From Paramacrobiotus metropolitanus (Eukaryota > Tardigrada > Eutardigrada > Parachela > Macrobiotidae): DNA of 64,000 nucleotides. Positions 43,559 through 56,500 of the stretch are shown piece after piece. Where the stretch lies: the NCBI RefSeq assembly GCF_019649055.1, contig NW_026570384.1, positions 124,001 through 188,000 on the forward strand, given 5' to 3'. The notes under the pieces were generated by a model. It did not search any database. It was not told where the DNA came from and was given only the letters and a program-made list of their open reading frames with translations. Within the stretch, counting starts at the first letter, position 1; each line of letters begins with the position of its first letter. The translations under genes and the position numbers were made by a program.

Positions 43559-45219
43559 CTATCGCTTCTCACTGCGCCCGTTCATTTCCCCTGGCGTCTC
43601 ATAGACCGACAGCAGGGACCGCGAGATCGCCGTGCCCTGTTCGCGTTCCAGCGCTCGCGACGCCCAGTAGCGACGGAACTGCTCCAGATACAGGCAGAAC
43701 GCAAACAGCAGCGGGTCAAACAGCGCCTGCATTGAGTACATGGCTACGGCCACCACAAAGTACGTCTGCGACACTCCCGCCGGAATCCATGATACCCATG
43801 CTGTGGTGAAGATGATGAGGGCCGGCACCCAGCACACACAGATACTGGCCACAGTCAAGGAGAGAATCATGGACGGGCGCACGGCGTCCTTGCGACGTGG
43901 GCGTGTCCCGCTGCCGGAGGCGGCTTTGGACAGCGGCGCGCGCTGTTCGGCGTGGAGGTGGTGGAGGCCGCGATTTTTGATGCGATTACTTATGACGAAG
44001 AGATATGTGGCCAAGATGAAGCCAGTGGGGACCGCGTGCAGCGCGCTCCAGTCCAAGAGGATCACGCCGAACGGTAACATCTGTTATGCAAGCAAATGCA
44101 TAAACTGAAATGCATATACTGACCATTCTGTATGTACGGTGGCTGTATGTATTTCAAATAATATTTCCCGCTAGGATCCTGTTTTACTAAATGAACTGTC
44201 TGTCATATTAAAAATGCGAAAATCATCCAAAAGCATGGACATATCTCCGTAAATATTTCCATGTGAACGTGGTTTCCGGCGACAAAATATCAACAACAAA
44301 ATAGGGCGCCAAAAGTAAAATCCGCGTAACTTTCAAATCGCGTTGGCAAAGCTATTCTGATCGATAGAGTCAGATTGGCAGTAGGTATATACACTGAATA
44401 ATTTTCTAAAAGGTTAAACTGTATAAAACAAAACACCCGGAAGCGTAGCACTCGAAAATGACGCAATCATAACATATAAGGCAGACTGTGTGATTTACAG
44501 GAAGTTTCAGGAACTGCATTGCAGTTGCATTCTTGCTTTCAATTTATCTCTGTATTTGCATGATTTTGCCTTCACTGATTCGTGATATACTAGTTTGTGC
44601 AAAAAATCAAATATGACTTAAGTGACGTAACACTTACCGCAAAATTCAAGGGGCATACGCGCATCCACTTGGCAGACGCCGCCCACATCGCATCCATGAT
44701 GACGCTGGGCAGTCCACCGGCGTGCGCCAGCACCACTCCCACACCGCACACCACCAGCGCCATTCTGCGCGTATGATGTAACTTATAATTCATCGGAGAG
44801 GAAATGGCCCACAACCGATTGACCGCAATGGTCAGATGCATCATGGTCTGGATGCCGGACCACACCACTTTACAGTAATTATGCAGCCGGCACATGGAGT
44901 AACCGAATAACCAGTACCCGTACAGCTGCGTGGAGAATTCCGGCAGCGTCACCGCGGACAGATACAGAATGTTGCTGATGAGGAGAGCAACTAGGTACAC
45001 AGTGAAGGCGGTAACGCGTGCCGGAATGCGGATGAAATCCAACAAGACGACCGTGTTGAAGAGCAGCGACAGGACGAGGACAACACTGTGGAATGCTAGT
45101 TGGATGGTCCATTGCGGCTGGTGGACGGCGATGGTAGTGTTGGTAATGAAGATGGAATTGGTCGGCAGCAACATAATGTGAACGGATAAATCGAAGTGGG
45201 ATTCGATAAGGCTGTTCAT
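43559..45219 (-). CDS. Class A GPCR (rhodopsin-type)
   Basis: Two exons, 45219-44638 and 44080-43559, are joined in phase 0 and encode 367 residues. Exon 1 covers the N-terminal tail (sequon NTT), helices 1-4 and the conserved Cys (YSMCRLHNYC) before helix 3. The helix-3 end reads VNRLWAISSPMNY in place of the DRY motif. Exon 2 holds helix 5 (VPTGFILATYLFVIS), a long basic third loop (TRPRRKDAVRP), helix 6 with CWVPAL (CWxP type) and helix 7 with DPLLFAFCLYL, a variant of NPxxY. The C-tail is Ser/Arg-rich. It should couple to G proteins at the plasma membrane; the ligand is unknown. The shared NRLWA segment links it to the receptor at 1-663. Codon use is more G+C-rich than in the chemoreceptors. 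Confidence 0.9.
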
Positions 45220-46312
45220 GATTAATTTTTTTAAAGGTTTTTTAACGACCGTTATACTGTTCGACCCTTGGCGTTATAAAAAGCGATCAACGCCCAGTCA
45301 AGGTTCACTTACACTCTGGTGAAATGTTTCCAGGAGAAAACACATTCTAAGCGAGGCGAGAAAGAATAAAACCTTTTACCTGGACAGTCTGCGCTTTCGG
45401 AAGAATAGGAGAGTAAAACCACAGTTGCATAGAGCTTGCATAAGTGTAAAGAAATGACGGTGCAAAGGTTAAAAGGATGTAAAAGATGCGCGGTGTAACG
45501 TCGAAACTACGGAATGTGGGGAAATCAGCATCACACTGCCTCACACTGCCGGGCCGCCAGCACCGTGCGTGCTGCAGCGTGAACGGACAGACCGGCGTCT
45601 GAGTACAATCACGATAAGATTTATCTCCGCTGCGAAAACATCTTCCCCGTGCTCGACACACAGATGGGCGATAAAAATACACCGAGACCGAGCAAATGCA
45701 CGGCACGCGCTGGCACCACAGTGGGTCCCTCCATTAACCTCCAACAAATTATGCCCGGCAGGAGCCCATTAAAACCACCGCACACCGTCTAATTCCACGG
45801 CCGGCGGCGGCGTTAAGCAAACTAACAAACAGCGCGCGAGCGCCGCATCTCCGATGTCAAGCCTGCGCATGATCTATTTAGCCATTCCGGCTCATCCCGA
45901 CAACAATAATATCTCCCTCTCGGTGCGCTCAACAGCCGGATATGCGCGATCCACACTCCAACACAATGCCATATACATACACAAACATCGCATACTGGAC
46001 GCATGAAATTCATTAAAAATTGATAGCCCCCAAGCGGAGGGAGAGAGCAATTATCGATTAACACATCGATCACCCATGGAAACACAATCTCCCCACCGCG
46101 CATACACAGACAACAAGGGTGCCAATTCCCTTTTCTTGGTCAGTAAGCGGCCCACTGAGTACACACCAACAACATCTACACAGTCCTGCGCACTTCAACG
46201 CGCGAGAAGAACGGCCTGTGTATCGCTTACACACAACGCTGTAACGGCCCGCGCTAATCGGCCGTTTAAATCATCAGCAGCGCACAATTAAGTCCCGCCA
46301 TCAGCTGTCAAA
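45220..46312. other. G+C-rich upstream region of the GPCR
   Basis: Likely promoter and 5' untranslated sequence of the minus-strand GPCR, markedly richer in G+C from about 45540 to 46310 than the AT-rich flanks. Frames on both strands are open by composition, but none resembles a known protein. Confidence 0.4.
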
Positions 46313-46607
46313 ATGGGCTCTCAGACATCCGCACTGCCCTTGGTGTCCTCATCGTCGCCGTCCGTTACGTCGGCATCTGTAAGCAGGGATTGCTGTTGAT
46401 TAGCATATTAACGTAGAGTGGATTCAGCGGAAGGATCACACTGTGCTCCTCATGCAGCCGACCGGCCTGGGAATCCCCGCAGCCGTTGTCGACATGTCCT
46501 TGCCAACTAACCAACTGACATTTACGGATGGACGTCAAATTTTATTATGCACGGGTTATTCATGCAGCAGTGCGCTCGCAGCGGTAGGGACTGAAGGGAA
46601 AAAGTGA
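46313..46607 (+). CDS. Possible small two-exon gene, unrecognised
   Basis: ATG at 46313 starts a 22-codon Ser-rich exon (MGSQTSALPLVSSSSPSV...) ending at a good donor (TCT|GTAAGC). An exon at 46458-46607 after CATGCAG continues in phase 0 to a TGA, giving 71 residues. A glycine after Met would permit myristoylation. There is no similarity to anything known. It may equally be part of the divergent GPCR promoter. Confidence 0.25.
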
Positions 46608-47037
46608 ATAAGTAATGGCACGCATCCCGCAGTGTCGTGATAACCATAGTGCCGAATTTCTCTGTATACTTCCATAGACAAACATTCTACTTCCCGCCGT
46701 ATTTGTCATTTCGTTATCAGTGTAACCAAATTCTAATAATTATTGCAATACATATTTTTAGATGATTAACCGGTAAAGACAAAACCAAAGTGTGTTGAAT
46801 TTAAATAAAGCTGATAAATTACATTTACTGTATTCGGAAAACAGAAACAGAAACAAAAAATTCAGCAATTACCGTACTCTGTATAAGCTTTTCCGTACAA
46901 TTTTTAAATTTTTTTGCGGCGGATTTTTTTAAATAACATTCCTCTCATAAATGTGTCCGCACATTGACAAAAAAAACCGTATTCCATGCGAAAAAGCTTC
47001 ACTCAAATCAAAGTCTGTATAACGAAGATGCACCTAC
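46608..47037. other. Intergenic, nothing recognised
   Basis: AT-rich 3' flank of the TCF25-like gene with poly-A/poly-T runs. No coding signal. Confidence 0.45.
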
Positions 47038-50000
47038 TTATTCATCTTTTTTATCCCTATTCAAGCCTACATGGGCGAATAATTTATCGATTTGCTCTAT
47101 TGATCGTATACTGTACACACTCCGTAGTCTGTATATCGATCTAAGCATGCTCTTAGATTTTCCCATCTGTAATCGCATTAGCCGCACTTGACTCCTATTC
47201 TCCGGGTTCCACGAAGGATTATTCACAACATCATTTGCCAGACATTTGAAGCTTTCTATTCGATTATAGCTACAACCAGCATACAGTGTGCTGCAATCAG
47301 GCTGACCTTGGGCAATTCCGCTGGTGGCACTCTGGGCCTGCTCCTGCTCTCCACCGGTGTACATGTCGTATAGCACGCCAACCCGATCCAGATATCCTTT
47401 CATCGCATCGTCTCGCTCGGCCGCCATCATCTCGTCACTGTCGTTAATGGCCGCCCCCGTCACGACGTCACCACCTTGCGCCGGGATTCCCGGAAGTAAC
47501 TCCACTGTCTGCGGTTAAGAAACCGATGCCAATGTATTAGGACAGCAGACATGGGGTTTCACATTACGGAAATAGGCACTAGACTTTAACTGAGCGATTT
47601 TCATCAATTTCTTATCAAACATTTCGAGTGCTGATTCCCCGTCACTTCTATTATAGTGCTTGAACTTCAAATGTTAGTTACAGCCGTACTTACAATAAAT
47701 GGACTCAGCTTTTCGTATGGAGCGTGAGCTTATAATTCTTAAGAGATTATAATTCTTAAAGCGTGAATACAATACGAAGTGGCAACGAGATCATTTAAAA
47801 ATCCAAAAAAAAAGCAGTTGGCTTTTTTCCCCAAAAGAACCCACACTAAACATCTTGAAAAACGGAAACTTACTTACAAATGAAAAGCGTACCAAACATC
47901 TAAGCAGCAGTTTCATAAAATATCACTCACTGGTGCCGGGCCGTTAATTTCGTCCGCAGACGGCCACAATGTCTGTATGAAATGCCGGGTAGCTGCAATC
48001 ACCCGCTGCACCGGTCCAGCCAGCGCGGCATCTTCGGGATCCGGCACCGCTGGTTCCGTTCGGCGCCGCTCACGACCGGTGGGCTGACTGAAGGCATGCG
48101 AATCGCATTCATCCCGTTCCAGGCTATTTGATGGCGGGATCGGGTCAAACGGGAAAATGAAATTATTTCCATCCTAAAATCGAAAACACGCATGCACGAA
48201 CTACATCAAAACTGAAATCTGCACGTTAGTCTTATGACAATAATTGCAATCAATTCACTGCAACAAGGTCATAAATTACTTCCAGAAAAGTCAGTGAAAC
48301 ATCTTGGAGTGATACTGGATGAACATCTCAGTTGGGCTGACCATGTTAAAAAGGTCCAGAAGAATGTTCGGTACGGTATATCACTGTTAAATCGTGTTAA
48401 AGTCGGCCTGCCAACATCCCAACGCATTGCGCTTTTCTATGCCTTTGTTCAGTCGCATCTGGACTACTGCTCTACAGTGTGGAGCGGGGCATCTGTGCGC
48501 TTGCGTGATAAATTGGCCGCGATGCATCGTAACGGTGTCCGAGCGGCTGCAAACTACGCAAAGATACCCACGGAATCGTTCATGAACCAACATGGGATCT
48601 TACCGCTCTTCACGAGATGGAAACAAAAGGAAGCGATATGGTTATACAAGATCAAACATCCGGAAAAATTCCATGTGCCGCAGTACATCTCTGAGATGGT
48701 GGAATTTGATGACCGTATAAAGCCGTACAACCTTCGGAGTAGAAACCGCATCCTGATCAAGGCGGTAGCGAAGAAGAAAGTTGGCGAGACGACCTTTGCT
48801 TGGAAACTTAATAAATTGTGGACATTTTTTGTTGATTCTAATTTTTCTGATCTGTTCCATATTCATACAGTTGGTGCCTTTAAGCAAGCTTTGAACCGTG
48901 TCAATTTTGTTTAGGACGTCTTTTCAGTCTATCTGCACTCGTACTTTTCGATTTTGCTATTTGGCCAGGTTTAAAATCCCAGCTAGAATGTCACCCTAGC
49001 CGGAAATGGGCTACCTGCTCCACGATGAATAATAATAATAATAATAAAGGAAACAACGGAATCGCAGCTGATCAAGTCGGTTACACTTAACAAAGCATCT
49101 CCAGCTAGTTTAACTATTCTATGCATTCAGAATGTACTCTTAATTACAGACATTTATTTAAGCCAATCGAAATTTCACGTGTAATACAGTAATATTTAAA
49201 CGTTTTCCAAAGTGCTTCGATAACCCACAAACTGCAAACCAAATTGTTTAAATCGAGCTTACACTTGGCAAGCGCATCTGGAAGACACGTTCAGTCTCCG
49301 GAATGTTCAGCAGAATCACATGGCGCCAGATGTTGCTGGGTGTTCCGCGGTACGACCGGTTTCGCCTAAATCACATTCTCTTATTACATAATTAACACAG
49401 TTTCCTGTCGTACACAACAGCATCATACATGTCGGTATAATGTTTCCGTCGTTCGGTCATCTCCTCCGTCTCGTGTTTCACCATTTCCGCGATTTTCAAC
49501 AGGGTATTCTGAAGCCACGGCAAAACACTAGCTTCCTTCCAGAAGCCGGAGCAACGACGGGCGTACAAAGCTTGCAACACAATCAGGCCGTCGTTGGATT
49601 CGTGCTGAGCGTGGCGGAAAACGGGACATGTTGCGACATCGCGTTCAATGTGGATTTCCATCTATGTAACTCAATCGTAGTTAAAAGTTCGTAATGTAAA
49701 GTATAAACACAGCATAAACATACGTCAAGTACCAACAACGTTACAACAAGAACATACTTAACTGTAAATAAATTACGTGTACAATAGTATATGTACAAGT
49801 ACCAAAGAATAAGAAAGCATATGCAGTTAAAATATGAAGAGTAATATGGTTACACAACAAGAATTGTACAGATTTACTCGTATGTACATCTTACAGAAAC
49901 CGATCGAAATTTTAGAAACCATAAATCAGTTTAAGTTAAAAGGACCCTAGTCGAAAATAATTATATCTGATATCTAATACCACTGGATATCCAACATCAT

Positions 50001-52681
50001 CTCTTCTCGACACTAAGAACTTCGCTTACCTTCTCAAAAATCGTTGGTATCATTCCGGGAAAACGAAGGATGCCATCAATCAGCATGGTCTCCGCGATTT
50101 CTTCCGACACATTCTCGCCAGCTATTCCACCGGCGCTCTGACTTCGGAGGTAAAGCGCCAGAGGCACGGAGAAGGCAAAGTTGGGCAAGAGGTCCAAATT
50201 TTTAATTTCCTTGAGAAAAGCAAACCTAATTAAAGTCATCAGAAAGTTTGATTACAAAGTATTCGAAGAATTACCTTCAGAGTATCGTGGAAAGCTAAGA
50301 GGTAGGCATAATCCTTCGCTTTCAACGCCAGGTAATCCATCATTAAAATCACAGCCAAAGGATCGTCTTTCGGACTCAAACTGCGACAAAATACATTTGC
50401 TATCCACCATGAAACGCGCTAAATTAATGCCGAATCGAACGAATGTAAAAAAAGTTCATTTCAAAAGTGAACATCAATTCTTACTTGAACAAATACTTTC
50501 CCAGTTCTAAGGCAGTTTTGGGAAAGCGTGGGACGGTCAGGATAATGTGTTTGAAGAGCGCTACAAAGTATGAGCGATTAGCCGGGTAACGATAGCTCAT
50601 TCGATGTAGTTCCGGATGGTTTCGCAGACGATGGTCAAAACACTGTTGAAATCCGAACAACGTATGTTCTACAAAAACCAATTAAATGCATCTCGTTTTG
50701 TTAATTCAAGGGAAGACTAATTAATTTACCAATAGCTTGGCGAGCACTGGAATAGTTATCATCCCGCTCGTGGATACTGCCCATCAAAATCAACGCATCC
50801 GAATGGAATGGAAACTGGTGCAGAATGTCCTGCAAGAAAACCATTACAAACCAGCTCCACACTTGGTACCGAACAAGACAACTGTTTCGTGGATCGCTTT
50901 TACTGACCCGGATAACGTGATCCTGATTGGTGTAGACCATTAACAGAAAATCATGTTGCAAATCCTTATATCGACGGGATCGCTTGAAGACAATCCAGTT
51001 TGGCCGTGCAGGATCGTCTTCGACATGCACATCTGTAAAACACGTATTACAATGAATACAGCAATAAAAAGTTTACTCAAAAATGGAGGCGGTGCTTTTA
51101 AAGCAAACCACAAAAGTAACTGGTGTAATGTTAATCATTAGAAAAGTGCAACATTTTTTTTGAAAAGAGTGTTTCTCAAAAAAACAAATTGAGCAAAGTT
51201 TTGAGAAGAAGGGCATAGATAAAATCAACAAACAGTTTTTAACTCACATCGATCAATCAAATCTTTGACTTCCCGTTCGGGCATGTTGGCGGGCGTTTGC
51301 ACAAATAAATGCTGCACACCTCGAACACCGCGCCCACGTTCCCCACGCGCTCGGGTCATCTGTGCCACCTCCGGCACTGTCGCCTGCATGTACAGCGCAC
51401 TGACTCCCACTGTCTTCTGGAACTCGTACCGATAATTCAACAGCTTTGGATTGATCCCTTCACCGGATTTAAATTTGCGCTGCTCCGCCGCCAACACCGG
51501 GGCCTGCTCATTCTGCGCCGCGAACATGGCCAGCAGCTCCTCCCCGGTCATCTTGGCCAGTTCGGGGGTGGCTTCGGATTTGCTGGCCGTTTTACGGTTC
51601 TTCTTCTTGGTGCGCTTCCTCTTGCCGGCCGACAACTGAGAGTCCGAGGCCTCCTCCAGATGGGGCTCGTCGCAGGAGGCCGGCGAGAGGGCGGCATTCT
51701 GGGCGGTGTCGCTGCTGAAGGTGTCGTTGGCTTCGTCGTCGGAGGGCAGCGCCAGAAAGCGGTTGGCGGTGGGTCGGCTGGGCTCCGAGTCGTCGCTGGA
51801 CTCGGAGGTGGAGGCCTCCTCGGAGGCACTGGGTTTGCGGGCGGGGACGGGAGGTTTCTTCGAAGAGCCGGGTTTCTTCGACGCCACTACCGGCTTGGTC
51901 TTGGCTGTGGGCTTCACTGTCTTTGACTACATAACCACAATAATCTAGTTGATTTGTTCTGGTTCTATTATATTTACTTTTATCGTATTCAATACTCAAA
52001 TAAAAAACAAACCTCGAAAATGATTTACCTATTTCAGTCTATTTTCACACTCCTCTAGCTAACTACTAATAGTAATTTTTCACGTTGAAAAGCCAATGTA
52101 GTGCGAAAAAAACAAACAGATCGACCTCGAGAACGTTTAGCCGTAGGAATACTTAAGTCCCACCGCTGTGAGTCAGTAAGCGAAGTTTTCGTGGACAGAT
52201 TACATGAAAAGAAAAGTCGACTATGTAATACATTTTTGAGAAAAGTATCTGTTACAGATAAAACCTATTAAAGATGGGACGCGAAGTTGTTATCCTTAGC
52301 CGCGTCACGTACTTTTTTGTTGGTAGTGGTTTGGATGGGCGGTTCTTCCGATGCGATCTCCTCCGCGGGGACGTCATCGCCGTGGGCCTCCTGCGCCTGC
52401 TGCAACTGTTTGCGATACTTGTTCAGACGAGCGCGCAGCTGGCCCAAATGGTGTTCCGTGGCTACAATCAAGAATACCAGATAACAAGACAGCTACAAGC
52501 AAGCAGTAACATTTCTTCGTCATGAGTGGAGTTATTATAGTTATAACACGAATTTCACGGCCAGAGGAAAATAGCTTTACTTAAAATATCGCTTACTTCG
52601 TAGGCGCTGAATCGTACCTTTGTTTTTCTGGGTTCTGGATATTTCCTTCTCGATCTCGTTAATTTTCTCCAAGAGAGACAT
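47038..52681 (-). CDS. TCF25: TCF25/Rqc1 homologue with DRG2-like N-terminus
   Basis: Twelve exons: 52681-52618, 52461-52313, 51926-51248, 51032-50908, 50829-50730, 50668-50485, 50380-50275, 50209-50030, 49661-49399, 49365-49263, 48173-47931 and 47508-47038. All phases match; 888 residues. Residues 298-651 match TCF25: RRYKDLQHDFLLMV, RYPANRSYFVALFKHI, DPLAVILMMDYLALKAKDY, LDLLPNFAFSVPLALYL and SNIWRHVILLNIPE. The acidic/basic linker (SESSDDSEPS, KRKRTKKKNRK) fits the family N-region. TCF25/Rqc1 acts in ribosome-associated quality control with Ltn1. Exons 1-2 (residues 1-71) instead match DRG2 (EKINEIEKEISRTQKNK, ATEHHLGQLRARLNKYR), with no GTPase domain, and the usual MSSRALRRL start is not found. 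A LINE lies in the exon 10-11 intron. The intron after exon 9 is only 33 nt. Confidence 0.85.
48234..49048 (+). mobile_element. 5'-truncated LINE tail in TCF25 intron
   Basis: A frame of 226 codons (48234-48914) is the end of a non-LTR reverse transcriptase: VKHLGVILDEHLSWADHVKKV is the typical thumb-region motif, followed by QSHLDYCSTVWSGAS and PYNLRSRN. The 3' untranslated part ends in repeated ATA/TAA units (about 49028-49048), as in I/Jockey/CR1-type elements. It is antisense to TCF25, inside the 1.1-kb intron between exons 10 and 11. The frame is still open, so insertion is fairly recent, but the catalytic YxDD region is missing. Confidence 0.85.
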
Positions 52682-53506
52682 GGTGGGCCGGTTAATGAGG
52701 TCTGAGGAAGATTCCGAGCGGGTACTGGCTAGATTCTTTCTTTGATACTTTGTTATTTGTATAATCAATTATGCACTTTGCAGGCAGGTTAACCAAGCAC
52801 GCCGCTCCAAACCTGAACGAGTTTATTCAAATGATTTTGGTACAACGTATCTCGGATATCTGAAATGCCCCAAACAAAATCGCAATGGAAACAAAAGCGT
52901 GCAAAGAAAAATTTAAGTTAAATGACAACATCAACAATAATTTACAATAACGATAGAAATTGGTGATTTTGGATTTTACACATCAACAAATACCTCTAGC
53001 GCAACGAGGCAGCTGTCTTTTGGGCCATGTGGGGTGCAATAGCGTGAGGGTGACAGTTTGGTAGTGCTTCGGGACGGCATGCATCTGCAGCAGCTGACTG
53101 ACGGACAGACGTGGACTGTGGAGTCGCGAACATCAATATTTTGTTATTTTTGCAAAGCAATTTTCATTTTGCAATGATTTTGAATATTTGCGTAGATGTT
53201 TTGATTTTGCGACGTTTGCTTCCTTGGTTTCTCGTTTTCTCGTATTTCGTGGTTTCAGATGCAGGCTAGACTGCGATTTTGGCATATTTCAGTAATTCAG
53301 TTGTGACGCTTATTTAAAATCAGGAAAGCTTTAGCCTTTAAGCTTCCCTTTACTTCGTTACGACGAGGATGATTTTATCGACGTTCTAAGTTCGTTTTAG
53401 CTTCTTCACTGCTGATACACTCTCGCGCAGCGACGTGATATTTATCCCTTACGATCTTGTCACTCTTGTCAGTTGTTTATTCCCGATCACACATACTCGG
53501 AGCAAA
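52682..53506. promoter_or_regulatory. Divergent promoter region
   Basis: The 825 bases between the oppositely oriented starts of the TCF25-like gene and the acyl-CoA dehydrogenase gene should hold both promoters. No clear TATA box or known site is recognisable. Confidence 0.45.
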
Positions 53507-56500
53507 ATGCATCGGTTTCTTCGTACATGCCCCCGACATATTGGCAATGTAGGATCCGTCCTGCGAACCGCAACCGTGTGCCCGCTGCATTCCCTGTCGG
53601 GACAGAACCAGAGCGTCGTCACCGTCAAGTTGGACTATGATCAGACGGTCCGAGCAGACGAAAAGCAGCCGCCGGAGGGAACACCCGTGCAGTATGTGCA
53701 GGGAAACTGGCCCTACTTCATTCTGCCTACGCCCCAACTGGGCAACCAGTTCACAGAGGACGTTGTGCTCAAATCTTACCTGCAACGCGTGGCTCCCAAA
53801 GATGTAAGACACTCCAGTAAGGCGATCATAACATCGCCCATCCGTCCTAATGGTTTAATGATTTATTAATGTTTTAATATTGTGTTTAATTCAATTGCCG
53901 AGCTTTTGCAATACCCAGTACGTTTTTGTTTTGTCATATTAGCATGTAAATTAGTAAATAATCCATGATTTCCGATCATTTGAAAACATGAAGTCGTAAT
54001 AAATAAAGAAGTGTTTAAAAAATAATAAAAGCCATAGTCATCTGTGGTGTGCAAAGCGTTTTTCCAATATGCATGTCAGGCGTGGACGGCGTGGGAGGAG
54101 GATCTGGAGAGATTCGGTTGGCATTTGTCGAATCGCGGCGACATCAGCAAGCTGCACCGGCAATGCGAAGAGGAGCCCCCGCGGCTAATGCAGGTGGACG
54201 CCTGGGGGCGGCGCGTCGACCGACTGGAGACGAGTGCCGCCTGGAAGGAGATGCACGCCATCTCCGCGGAGGAAGGCATGATTGCCATTGCTTACGAACG
54301 CGAATACGGACAGTACAGGTACGGACTGCCGAGCGATCTGTGTTGCTGTCAAAGGAAGAATCCGGTTGATTTTGGTTGCAGTCGGATCTACCAGGTGGCT
54401 AAGAATTACCTATTCGCACCGTCATCGGGATTGTATAGCTGTCCGTTGGCCATGGTACGATTTGGATTCGTATTCTTTTTTTGTTGATTGCCAGTGCATT
54501 TCGAGAAAAATAAAACTTGACCAGAAACACGAACAGTAAAAACAACATCCGAAAAGTGTCCCATTGTCACTTTCAGATTTTTTGTACTGCGCGAAACTTG
54601 CTTATTTCCGTTGCTTTTTAGACTTTGTTTTGTCCATTTGGCTTTCTGGTTATAGCTTTTTTCTTCATAAATAATGTTACGGCCCACTCAGTAGATGTTT
54701 CCGAAGTGCACTTTGGTTACGGACGGGCCGTTCTAAGTGTTTTCTCTTTCCAGACGGATGGCGCAGCTCGCGTGATGGAGGTACAACCCCCTTTTCAGAT
54801 TTTTGTAGGTTAAATGTATGACTATACCGATACGCCTGCAGGTACTGAAGGACAAAGGTCCATCGGTTTTACACGAGCGTTTCCGGACCGCACTTTATCA
54901 CCTGACCACACGCGAGCCGGAGAACTTCTGGACTAGGTTATCATTAATAATAACCACCTTAAATGTTACAGCCAATGGGAAAATTTGCGCTTATGATCCG
55001 TAGTGGGCAGTGGATGACGGAACGCCAGGGTGGAAGCGATGTGGCAAATGGAACGGAAACTGTAGCGGTACCGGTGGCAAATGGCCTAGGAGAGTACACG
55101 TACCGTTTACATGGCTACAAGGTAAGCAATCAGCAGTGACTATTTTTTCATCTTTGCGGTAATATGTAACGTGATACGGTACTTACAGTGTAAGACTTCG
55201 ATCTTCCCAGTGTAATTTGTTTCTTATAATTGCATTAATTTTAAGAGGGCGGTACGATCGCATTGTGTCATATTCGCGTGAGCGTGAGCACTTATAATTG
55301 TGGACTTCACTGAGCGCAGAAGCTTGGAGACTGTTAAAGTACTTGTATCCTTTTAACGACGCTTTTCAGTTATTTTTGTCGCCACTTGCGTATTATGGCA
55401 GCATGCTTGTTTTGTAGTGGTTTTCGTCAGCCACAGATGCGAATATGGCGCTCACTTTGGCTAGGATCGCCGACAACAACGGACAGACTGTGCCGGTATG
55501 ATCCTTGCACTTCTTGACCCTTTCAGGTGGCGCAGTGAACTGTTGTGTAGGGTAGCAAAGGCTTGTCCTTATTTTACGTGGAAACCAGGGTGTCGGATGC
55601 CCGAGTTCCCGGTAGCGAACTGGTAAACAATATACAGATCGTCAAACTAAAGAATAAACTGGGCACACGACAGCTGCCCACGGCGGAACTGATCCTACAG
55701 GGTACCGAGGCCTTATTGGCATCCGAGCCGGGCCGGGGTGTGGCAGCAATATCCACTATGGTAAATATTTTTTAAACTTACCTGGTTAGTAGGTCCGGAT
55801 TGCAGTGTCCGTCCATAACTTGCTCATTTTTGTAGCAACTATATTTGAATAGTTTTTGTATAACATGGGTTTAAGCAGGTGAAATAAATTAATTCAGCGT
55901 TAACGACGTACGTGTTTTGAATAGAAGCTTTACTGTCAACTTTTGAGCGGCGTTGTCGTTAACAATACAGTTACGGTCGCTGGTGCGGTCTACTTCTCTC
56001 ACTTATGTTATTTTCGTGTACGTGTTCGTCATTGATTCTTTAATCGTCCGTCTTCCGATGCAGTTGGTGTTGACCCGCATTCATAATGCGATATCGGCGG
56101 TGGGCGCCATGCGCAAGATCATTTGTATGGCTCGCAGCTACGCCGAACAGCGTCGCGCTTTCGGCAAACGGTTAATCGAGCACGGATTGCACACACAGAT
56201 CCTGGCTCGCCTGGAGCTACAGACCCGGGGATCTTTTCTGATGATGATGGAAACGGCGCGGCTCCTGGGGCTGGAGGAAACTAATCAGGCGACAGAGAAA
56301 GACAAACTGCTGCTGCGCATACTAACGCCGTTAATCAAGTTGTTCACCGGAAAACAGGTTAGGAATGGATTGCAAAGTTTAGGAATGAAGTAAAATGGCA
56401 TGTAACGGGGCTTGAAAACGACAGCTATGCTACCGGTACGTTGTACAATACTTGTCTACAGCGTCACTGTGTAATAAGTAATCCAGTAAACGCTTTTTGT

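Noticed and set aside
51225-51999. Long overlapping frames on both strands at the TCF25 third exon
   Set aside because: They are shadows produced by the G+C-rich, Ser/Lys-rich coding frame. Only the frame with SKTVKPTAKTK has splice borders and family similarity.
52268-52681. A stand-alone short DRG2-like protein ending at 52268
   Set aside because: A consensus donor lies 15 codons before the stop and joins in phase to the next TCF25 exon. Kept only as the alternative in the fusion finding.
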